This document shows positions 1 through 5,422 of a stretch of 6,462 nucleotides of DNA, piece by piece. Source of the stretch: Flavobacteriaceae bacterium (GTDB lineage: Bacteria; Bacteroidota; Bacteroidia; Flavobacteriales; Flavobacteriaceae); assembly GCA_016763595.1 (NCBI GenBank), contig JAESTN010000006.1, positions 1 through 6,462 of the forward strand, in the 5' to 3' direction. The position numbers were made by a program, and so were the translations under genes. A model generated the notes under the pieces. That model was not told the origin of the DNA, ran no database searches, and was given only the letters and a program-made list of their open reading frames with translations. Every line of letters starts with the position of its first letter. Position 1 is the stretch's first letter.

Positions 1-592
1 TAGAAGAAATTCCTGGAGTAGTTCTATCTACAACAAAAATACTCATTCCATTATATTTATCATCTGGGTTTGTTTTTGCTGCTACTACTAAATAATCAGA
101 ATACACACCATTAGTAATAAAAGTCTTTGACCCATTAATTACATACGTATCTCCTTTTTTAACAGCTGTAGCTCTCATTCCTGCCACATCAGAACCTGCA
201 AAAGGCTCAGTGATACATAGACAACCTATTTTATCTCCATCAATACTTGGTGTTAAGTATTCTTTTTTAATTCTATCATCACCTTCTTTGGTTAAATGCG
301 TCATTGCTAAATATGCATGCGCCCACATAGCTGCTGCAAACCCCCCTGAATTAATTTTTTGTAATTCTTCTAAAAAAATAACTGTGTAAAAAAGATCTAA
401 GTTCAATCCCCCATATTCTTCTGGAGAATTCAATCCAAAATACCCCATTTCTCCAAATTTCTTCCAGATAAACCGATCAATTGTTCCAGTCTTTTCCCAT
501 TTATCTATATGTGGCACTGCTTCCTTCTGCAAGAAATCACGAAAACTAATTCTAAAAGCTTCATGCTCTTCTGTAAAGTACATGCTATTCAT
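1..592 (-). CDS. Acyl-CoA dehydrogenase, N-terminal part (cut by window edge)
   Basis: This gene encodes a flavoprotein that oxidises an acyl-CoA to the trans-2-enoyl-CoA in the cytoplasm and passes electrons to an electron-transfer flavoprotein. The first 197 codons are present; the family is about 380-400 residues, so the C-terminal helical domain with the catalytic base lies outside the window. Residues 1-120 form the helical N-terminal domain. Residues 126-138 (CITEPFAGSDVAG) fit the acyl-CoA dehydrogenase signature 1 exactly, and NGSKTFITNG at 153-162 is the usual beta-domain motif near FAD. I chose the ATG at 592 (MNSMYFTEEH); the ATG at 583 (MYFTEEH) is equally possible because neither has a Shine-Dalgarno sequence, only A/T-rich DNA. 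The gene begins 33 bases after the helix-hairpin-helix gene and could be co-transcribed with it. Family assignment is secure; acyl-chain specificity cannot be read from this half. Confidence 0.93.
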   Translation of the reverse strand, partial: MNSMYFTEEHEAFRISFRDFLQKEAVPHIDKWEKTGTIDRFIWKKFGEMGYFGLNSPEEYGGLNLDLFYTVIFLEELQKINSGGFAAAMWAHAYLAMTHLTKEGDDRIKKEYLTPSIDGDKIGCLCITEPFAGSDVAGMRATAVKKGDTYVINGSKTFITNGVYSDYLVVAAKTNPDDKYNGMSIFVVDRTTPGISS

Positions 593-625
593 AATTTAAT
601 AATATTTTAGTGTTTGTTTGCTTGT

Positions 626-1501
626 CTAATTAGCATCCAAATATAGTACTATTCTATCATATTTATCTATTGGAAAACCTTCAATCTTTTTTAATTCTTC
701 TATTGATTGCAATTCGGCAACCTCATCTCTAAATTCAAAGATTCTTTTACACAAATCATAATCAATGTATGGATTAGAAAGCACCTCTTTAAAAGTAGCG
801 TCGTTTATATTTATTTTTTTAATGACTGGGGTATCAACGATTTTAAAGATAGATAGGATTTTGTTCGCTATTTCTTTATCCAATTTCCAAACTTCAAGCA
901 ATTGAGGTGGATAGGTAAACCCTTGCAGTTTACTTCTGTATGTTACAATTCTTTGTGCAAGAAATTCATGAACTCCATTTATTGTTTCTAAATCTTGAGC
1001 TGTGGCAAAATTCAAGTCAATGGTTGAACGATTTATAGTAAGTACTTTAGAGTTACTTTTTGCTTTTGTATTCTTTTGCTGCTGTTTCAGCACCCAATCT
1101 GGGAATTTAAAATACGGAGATATTTTACTTAGTAGACTATCTGAAACACGAGTAATCTGCTGGAATTCTTTTACAGAGTTGATAAATTTATTTTGCTTTC
1201 TAAAAAGCAACAATCTATCAATCTCATCTATTGACATTCCTATTTGTGCTCCTTTGTAATCTGTTATGTAGTTTGGGTTAAAAGGATATATTTTTGGTTT
1301 TCTTTTTTCGAGTTCAACCTTTTTTAAAGCATCAATTTTTAATTGTAAATCGGCAACATTGCTTTGATTAAATTCTTTTACCGTTGTAGAATTATCCATA
1401 AAAGAATACACTACTTGTACTACAATAATAATAAATAACAAAAAGAAAACCCCATTTCTTTGGCTTTTATTATACCAGAAATGGGGTTTTATTATTTTCA
1501 T
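626..1501 (-). CDS. Membrane-anchored protein with three helix-hairpin-helix (ComEA-like) units
   Basis: The 291-residue protein has a short basic N-terminus (residues 1-16), one hydrophobic membrane segment (about 17-34), a charged linker (41-70) and three units of about 60 residues that begin with similar N-x-(A/T/Y)-type motifs: FNPNYIT at 74-80, IDLNFAT at 161-167 and ININDAT at 230-236. The second and third units contain helix-hairpin-helix patterns (ETINGVHEFLAQRIVTYR; NPYIDYDLCKRIFEFR). The family includes ComEA-type DNA receptors, which bind double-stranded DNA without sequence specificity, so an envelope DNA-binding role is possible but is inference. The start at 1501 keeps the membrane segment and the N-terminal motif FWYNKSQRNGVFFLL, which I recall as common in flavobacterial homologues. 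It lies 7 bases after the symporter stop with an A-rich leader (AAAGAAAAA). Unusually, a terminator-like hairpin lies within codons 4-19. I would not name it comEA: ComEA normally has a single such domain. Confidence 0.85.
   Translation of the reverse strand: MKIIKPHFWYNKSQRNGVFFLLFIIIVVQVVYSFMDNSTTVKEFNQSNVADLQLKIDALKKVELEKRKPKIYPFNPNYITDYKGAQIGMSIDEIDRLLLFRKQNKFINSVKEFQQITRVSDSLLSKISPYFKFPDWVLKQQQKNTKAKSNSKVLTINRSTIDLNFATAQDLETINGVHEFLAQRIVTYRSKLQGFTYPPQLLEVWKLDKEIANKILSIFKIVDTPVIKKININDATFKEVLSNPYIDYDLCKRIFEFRDEVAELQSIEELKKIEGFPIDKYDRIVLYLDAN
1437..1490 (-). terminator. Terminator-like hairpin inside the 5' end of the helix-hairpin-helix gene
   Basis: On the minus strand a perfect 14-base inverted repeat (AAAACCCCATTTCT at 1490-1477 and AGAAATGGGGTTTT at 1459-1446) encloses 17 bases. 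It can be extended by GG/CC pairs across a two-base bulge, leaving an 11-base loop. A T-rich run (TTTTCTTTTTGTT, ending at 1437) follows the right arm. This is the form of an intrinsic terminator, and it starts 19 bases after the TAA of the AGCS symporter gene. However, it lies within codons 4-19 of the next gene, so it must either act as a leaky terminator or attenuator between the two genes or be a fortuitous structure. Shape is seen directly; function is inferred. Confidence 0.5.
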
Positions 1502-1508
1502 TTTTTCT

Positions 1509-3095
1509 TTATGATTTCTTCGATTTTATTGCTAAAATATATTTGTTCAATTCCTCTTTTACTTTTGGAGCTAATAAGACAAGCCCAATCATATTTGGAA
1601 CCATCATTGCAAATATCATGGCGTCTGAGAAACCAATTACAGATCCCAAACTCGCTGCCGCACCAATAACTACAAAAACACAAAATAACAACTTATATGC
1701 ATATTCCATCTTTTTAGTTCTTCCAAATAGGTAAGCCCATCCTTGAAAACCATAGTACGACCAAGAGATCATTGTTGAAAAAGCAAACAATACTACCGCG
1801 ACTGTTAACACATAAGGAAACCAAGAAATAGCTGATTCAAAAGCTCCTGAAGTTAACAAAATAGCTTGTGCATCATTCAATCCTGAGTTTGCTGCAGTTA
1901 CATTTCCTGTAATTACCAAAACCAAGGCTGTCATAGTACAAACAACAACCGTATCAATAAATGGCTCTAACAAAGCAACCATTCCTTCACTTGCTGCATA
2001 TTTTGTCTTTACAGCAGCATGCGCAATAGAAGCCGGTCCAACACCTGCCTCATTTGAGAATGCTGCACGTCTAAACCCTTGTACCAAAACTCCAACTGCT
2101 CCACCTGCGACACCTTCTGGACTGAATGCTCCATTAAATATCTGTGCAAATGCATCACCAATCATATCGTAGTTTGCTAAAATCACAAATAAAGATGCTG
2201 CTACATAGATAACCACCATAAAAGGCACAATTTTATCTGTTACTTTAGCTATCTTTTTAATTCCACCAATAATTACAATACCTACAAATACTGCCATAAC
2301 TAATCCAAACAACCATCCCTTTCCATGTAAGAAAGAAGCCTCACCTCCTGTAATGTTCTCTACAAGTTGAAAAGCCTGGTTTACCTGAAACATATTTCCT
2401 CCTCCAAAAGAACCACCTATAACAAAAACCGCAAACACCCCTGCTAATACTTTTCCTAATTTTCCAAGTCCCTTCTCTTTTAATCCTTTTGTCAAATAGT
2501 ACATCGGACCTCCATAAACGGTTCCATCCTCTGCAATATCTCTATATTTTACACCAAGTGTACACTCTACAAATTTAGAAGCCATCCCTAAAAATCCTGC
2601 AACAATCATCCAAAATGTTGCTCCAGCTCCTCCAATAGAAACCGCAATTGCAACACCTGCAATATTCCCTAAACCTACTGTTGCAGATAAGGCTGCTGTT
2701 AATGCTTGAAAATGACTTACTTCACCTTCATGTCCTTCAACAGCAATTGTTTCAATATGATCTCCCCCAGAAGCTAAATCTCCTGCCCCTTCTAATGGCT
2801 CATGTTTATCTAAATGATCATATTTACCTCTAACAATGTTTATTGAAGTAAAAAAGCCTTTGAAATTTATAAACTTAAAATAAATTGTAAAATAAGTAGC
2901 TCCTAATATTAAAGGAAATAATACCCAATATATTTTAACATTCTCTCCAAAAGAGATTTGGTAAAATATAAAATCAACAAACCAACCTGTAGCGCTTCCA
3001 AAAGCCTCGTCTATTTGTTGGTCAATTCCTTTTTCTTGTGCAAATGTTAACATCGGTATCACAAAAAGCAATAACGTTAGAAGTTTTTTCTTCAT
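1509..3095 (-). CDS. Sodium:alanine/glycine symporter, AGCS family
   Basis: This inner-membrane secondary transporter of the AGCS (amino acid carrier protein) family imports a small neutral amino acid, usually alanine or glycine, with sodium. The 528 residues start with a signal-peptide-like stretch (1-19, ending LTFA before QEKG), which is frequent in Bacteroidota members. About ten further hydrophobic segments follow from residue 55 to 510. Family motifs are [19 protein letters not shown] at 138-156, GGAGATFWM at 155-163 (close to the AGCS signature) and [15 protein letters not shown] at 346-360. Between the first membrane segment and the first motif there is a long hydrophilic loop (about 90-129) rich in Asp, Glu and His. 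The ATG at 3095 is the only sensible start because it opens the signal peptide. It sits 89 bases behind the reductase gene and 7 bases before the helix-hairpin-helix gene. Family assignment is strong; the exact substrate is not determined. Confidence 0.95.
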   Translation of the reverse strand: MKKKLLTLLLFVIPMLTFAQEKGIDQQIDEAFGSATGWFVDFIFYQISFGENVKIYWVLFPLILGATYFTIYFKFINFKGFFTSINIVRGKYDHLDKHEPLEGAGDLASGGDHIETIAVEGHEGEVSHFQALTAALSATVGLGNIAGVAIAVSIGGAGATFWMIVAGFLGMASKFVECTLGVKYRDIAEDGTVYGGPMYYLTKGLKEKGLGKLGKVLAGVFAVFVIGGSFGGGNMFQVNQAFQLVENITGGEASFLHGKGWLFGLVMAVFVGIVIIGGIKKIAKVTDKIVPFMVVIYVAASLFVILANYDMIGDAFAQIFNGAFSPEGVAGGAVGVLVQGFRRAAFSNEAGVGPASIAHAAVKTKYAASEGMVALLEPFIDTVVVCTMTALVLVITGNVTAANSGLNDAQAILLTSGAFESAISWFPYVLTVAVVLFAFSTMISWSYYGFQGWAYLFGRTKKMEYAYKLLFCVFVVIGAAASLGSVIGFSDAMIFAMMVPNMIGLVLLAPKVKEELNKYILAIKSKKS

Positions 3096-3184
3096 AATAT
3101 AGTAAGTTAGTTTATTAAATTAAGTAGTTCGCAATATCATAAAAAATTGAGCTTTTGACAACTTTTATCCGTTAAAAATGAATT
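3096..3184. other. Intergenic gap between reductase and symporter genes
   Basis: This 89-base A/T-rich spacer separates the reductase stop from the symporter start. I see no stable hairpin followed by a T-run for terminating the upstream operon. I also see no good match to the Bacteroidota -7 element TAnnTTTG on the minus strand; the nearest candidate, around GATATTG at 3134-3140, is weak. The symporter may have its own promoter here or be reached by read-through; the sequence does not decide. Confidence 0.5.
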
Positions 3185-4087
3185 TTACATTAACTTAAGC
3201 TTAAATCTTTGTAAATCTTCTTTGAATGTTTTTGGATAGAAACCTAAAATCCGATTTGTTTTGGCCAAATTAAAACCAGTTTTTGGAGGTCTTGGTGCAG
3301 CTTGATTCAGTGCTGAAGTAGAAATAGACTTTATTAAATTCTTATTTAATTGAAACGTATTTGCTATTTCTTGAGCTATTTCATAGACACTTAATAATTG
3401 ACTACTCGAGATATTATATATACCTGTTGCTTTTTTATCAATTGATAATTTACAAGCCATTGCTAGATCTTCCACATAAGTTGGCGCTCTATATTGATCA
3501 TCTACAATTGTAATTTCTTTTTGATTTTCTAAAGACTCTTTAACCCATAAAACAATATTAGACCTGCTCATTTCATGAACTAAGCCATACACCAATATGG
3601 TTCTTAGAATTGTAAAGTCTATTGTTGATTTTTGTATTAATTGTTCTGAAAGCAATTTTGTCTCTCCATAATAACTTAACGGATTTGGGGCATCGTCTTC
3701 AGTATAGTTTCCTTTTTTTCCATCAAAAATAAAATCTGTAGAAAGATGAATTAAATGCGCTTTTACTTCTAAACAAATAGCTGTTAAATATTGAACAGCG
3801 CTTACATTTAAGTCATAACACTTTTCTTTGTCATTTTCACAAGCATCAACATTTGTCATCGCTGCTGTATTGACTATAAAATCTGGTTGAATTCTTAACA
3901 GCTCTTCTTTTAGAATTTTTTTATTTGTAATATCAATATCGAAGTATTCAAAATCGATTCTCCCACTTCTGTTACCTCCTCTTGAAAACCCAAAAATTTT
4001 ATACTTTTTTTTCTCTTTTAAGAAAAGAGCTATTAAATTCTGGCCTAACAACCCATTACTTCCGGTAATTACAATTTTTATGTGCAT
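3185..4087 (-). CDS. RmlD-like NAD(P)-dependent sugar-nucleotide reductase (extended SDR)
   Basis: The 300-residue protein belongs to the extended short-chain dehydrogenase group that includes dTDP-4-dehydrorhamnose reductase (RmlD); these are soluble and use NAD(P)H. Seen features are the nucleotide-binding glycine motif GSNGLLG at 9-15, NTAAMTNVDACE at 73-84, STDFIFDG at 116-123 (RmlD usually has STDYVFDG), the catalytic Tyr140-x3-Lys144 pair in YYGETK, and DQYRAPTYVEDLA at 197-209, a typical RmlD substrate-domain motif. Length matches RmlD (about 290-300). No other rhamnose genes (rmlA, rmlB, rmlC) are nearby, so I do not give the symbol rfbD/rmlD; it could act on another nucleotide sugar or on a non-sugar substrate. 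Its ATG overlaps the stop of the channel gene by one base (TAATG at 4089-4085), so translation is probably coupled to that gene. Confidence 0.85.
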   Translation of the reverse strand: MHIKIVITGSNGLLGQNLIALFLKEKKKYKIFGFSRGGNRSGRIDFEYFDIDITNKKILKEELLRIQPDFIVNTAAMTNVDACENDKEKCYDLNVSAVQYLTAICLEVKAHLIHLSTDFIFDGKKGNYTEDDAPNPLSYYGETKLLSEQLIQKSTIDFTILRTILVYGLVHEMSRSNIVLWVKESLENQKEITIVDDQYRAPTYVEDLAMACKLSIDKKATGIYNISSSQLLSVYEIAQEIANTFQLNKNLIKSISTSALNQAAPRPPKTGFNLAKTNRILGFYPKTFKEDLQRFKLKLM

Positions 4088-5085
4088 TAAAACAGCTTCC
4101 TAAGTTTAACAATTTGTTCTGGCCTACCTAAAACGATTAAGCTAGAATTGGCTATTAATTTTATGGAAGCTTCAGGATTGATAATGTAATTTCCTTCGGA
4201 AGCTTTAAAACCAATGACTGTACACCCGGTTTTTTTACGTAAATCTAAATCCAAAATCGTTTTTTCTAAATACTCTTTTGGTAAATCATTCACATCGATT
4301 TCTTCTAAATTAGCTGTAGTTTCTCCTTCAATTGTCAATCTATCTACAAATTCTAGCACATCTGGAGTAACGACCAATGAGGCCATATGAGCACCTCCTA
4401 ATTTATCGGGCATGATTACATTGTCTGCACCCGCTATTTTTAATTTTTTAAATGATGACTCATTAGAAGCCCTACTAATTATCCTACAGTTTTTGTTTAA
4501 TTGATTCGCTGTTAGTACCACAAATAAATTATCAGCATCTGATGGTAAGGCAGTAATTAAATTACTCGCTTTTTCAACTCCAGCTTTTAACAATACTTCA
4601 TCTGTTGTGGCATCTCCTTCAATAAACAAAATTCCTTTTTCATCAAAAGTGCTAATTAGTTCTTTATCTTTTTCAATAACCACAAACTCTTTTTGATAAT
4701 TTTTTAACTTCACTATAGCTTGCATTCCGTTTCTACCATAGCCACAAACGATAACATGCCCTTTCATTTTATTTATTTTCTGTTGCACCCTCTTCAATTT
4801 TAATTGTTTAAAAAATACGCCACTTGCTATTGCTTCTGTAAAAGCCGAAACCGCATATCCAAAAAGCGATATACTTGTTAAAATTAAAAATATTGTAAAT
4901 ATTTTCTCTTCCGTATTCATGGGATGTAGTTCTCTATATCCAACTGTAGAAATTGTGATTACTGTCATATAAACAGCATCAATAAAATTAAAACCAGACA
5001 AGATCATATAGCCAATTACTCCAACGGTCATAACTGAAAGCAAAAAGAATAATGCCTTATGAAATTTAGTTTTAAACTTTATCAT
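4087..5085 (-). CDS. Two-TM potassium channel with C-terminal RCK (TrkA-N/TrkA-C) module
   Basis: This is an inner-membrane ion channel of the MthK layout: TM1 (about 11-30), pore helix (36-46), selectivity filter, TM2 (62-86), then a cytosolic RCK domain. The RCK Rossmann part begins HVIVCGYGRNG at 110-120, with an acidic residue at the end of the second strand (VVIEKD, Glu138) and the GDAT motif at 157-160. A TrkA-C-like domain covers about 255-332. Such channels open when the RCK ring binds a ligand such as calcium or a nucleotide. Its 332 residues are close to the 336 of MthK. The filter reads TVGYRE (47-52) instead of the canonical TVGYGD, so potassium selectivity is uncertain. Met107 lies between TM2 and RCK, where MthK has an internal start. 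The ATG at 5085 overlaps the pspC-like stop by one base (TAATG) and the gene ends in another TAATG overlap with the reductase. Confidence 0.92.
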   Translation of the reverse strand: MIKFKTKFHKALFFLLSVMTVGVIGYMILSGFNFIDAVYMTVITISTVGYRELHPMNTEEKIFTIFLILTSISLFGYAVSAFTEAIASGVFFKQLKLKRVQQKINKMKGHVIVCGYGRNGMQAIVKLKNYQKEFVVIEKDKELISTFDEKGILFIEGDATTDEVLLKAGVEKASNLITALPSDADNLFVVLTANQLNKNCRIISRASNESSFKKLKIAGADNVIMPDKLGGAHMASLVVTPDVLEFVDRLTIEGETTANLEEIDVNDLPKEYLEKTILDLDLRKKTGCTVIGFKASEGNYIINPEASIKLIANSSLIVLGRPEQIVKLRKLF

Positions 5086-5312
5086 TACAAATCAAAAACT
5101 GAACTACGCTTTGTGTAAATCATATCTTTTAAACGCAACACAAAAGCCAAGGTTAAATACAAGCCAAAAGACAAGCCTACAGTCACAAAAGAAATGTATA
5201 TAAAGAACAATCTTACGTTTAAAGCGCGCATACCCAGTCTGTCTGCAAGTCTTGAAGAGACTGCAAATCCATGGCGTTCAAAGTAATGTCTTACTGAATG
5301 AATAAAGCTCAT
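5085..5312 (-). CDS. Small PspC-domain membrane protein
   Basis: The 75-residue protein matches the PspC family, named after phage shock protein C, an inner-membrane component of the envelope-stress response. It has a PspC-like N-terminal part (HYFERHGFAVSSRLADRLGM at 9-28), one hydrophobic segment (about 34-59) in which FVTVGLSFGLYLTLAFVL is characteristic, and a basic tail with KRSSVFDL at the end. It is a stand-alone PspC domain without other domains. In Bacteroidota such proteins are often labelled as transcriptional regulators, but nothing here looks like a DNA-binding domain. It is the first gene of the three-gene unit and its TAA overlaps the channel ATG by one base. That suggests co-translation with, and perhaps a physical or regulatory role for, the channel; this is inference. 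The ATG at 5312 follows an A/T-rich leader without Shine-Dalgarno. Confidence 0.82.
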   Translation of the reverse strand: MSFIHSVRHYFERHGFAVSSRLADRLGMRALNVRLFFIYISFVTVGLSFGLYLTLAFVLRLKDMIYTKRSSVFDL

Positions 5313-5331
5313 CTATTAATAATTGTTATTG

Positions 5332-5338
5332 CAAGATA
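5332..5338 (-). promoter_or_regulatory. Possible -7 element for the PspC/channel/reductase operon
   Basis: On the minus strand TATCTTG (5338-5332) resembles the Bacteroidota -7 consensus TAnnTTTG but lacks one T. It ends 19 bases before the pspC-like ATG, in the only intergenic space upstream of the operon. I see no clear TTTG -33 element at the expected distance, so this is a weak call. Confidence 0.2.
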
Positions 5339-5392
5339 GCATATTAAGATGAATTGCTCTTTGGTTTTTAGTAAAAAATAAATTGGTTTGTG

Positions 5393-5400
5393 TAACTTTG
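5393..5400 (+). promoter_or_regulatory. Candidate -7 promoter element of uvrA
   Basis: TAACTTTG matches the Bacteroidota primary sigma factor -7 consensus TAnnTTTG at all six fixed positions. It lies 22 bases before the TTG start codon of uvrA, which would give a leader of about 15-20 bases, a usual length. The -33 element (TTTG about 19-21 bases upstream) is not clear; only the T-run at 5365-5369 is there. No LexA-type operator is evident. Confidence 0.4.
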
Positions 5401-5422
5401 CTTTTTTCTTAAAATCCTCACT

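Noticed and set aside
611..624. TGTTTGTTTGCTTG run between the helix-hairpin-helix and acyl-CoA dehydrogenase genes as a repeat
   Set aside because: It is only a short imperfect tetranucleotide run with no further copies in the window.
1002..1259. Open frame on the plus strand opposite the helix-hairpin-helix gene
   Set aside because: It is antisense to a well-supported gene, and its cysteine/phenylalanine-rich product resembles no family.
1464..1474. TATAATAAAAG on the minus strand as a sigma-70 -10 box
   Set aside because: It is the loop of the hairpin inside a coding region, and Bacteroidota primary promoters use TAnnTTTG instead of TATAAT.
1460..1734. Short open frames on both strands over the symporter C-terminus
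   Set aside because: They lie in alternative frames of the symporter gene, whose family motifs and frame are intact; the products are low-complexity and unrecognisable.
2648..2833. Leucine-rich open frame on the plus strand
   Set aside because: It is antisense to the conserved symporter core; the leucine/glutamine composition comes from the reverse of Ala/Gly/Ile codons.
3185..4087. Naming the reductase rfbD/rmlD
   Set aside because: The motifs fit the RmlD-like group, but none of rmlA, rmlB or rmlC is nearby and the substrate cannot be decided from sequence alone.
5314..5321. Palindrome TATTAATA just upstream of the pspC-like start as an operator
   Set aside because: An eight-base A/T palindrome is expected by chance in such A/T-rich DNA and there is no second copy or flanking symmetry.
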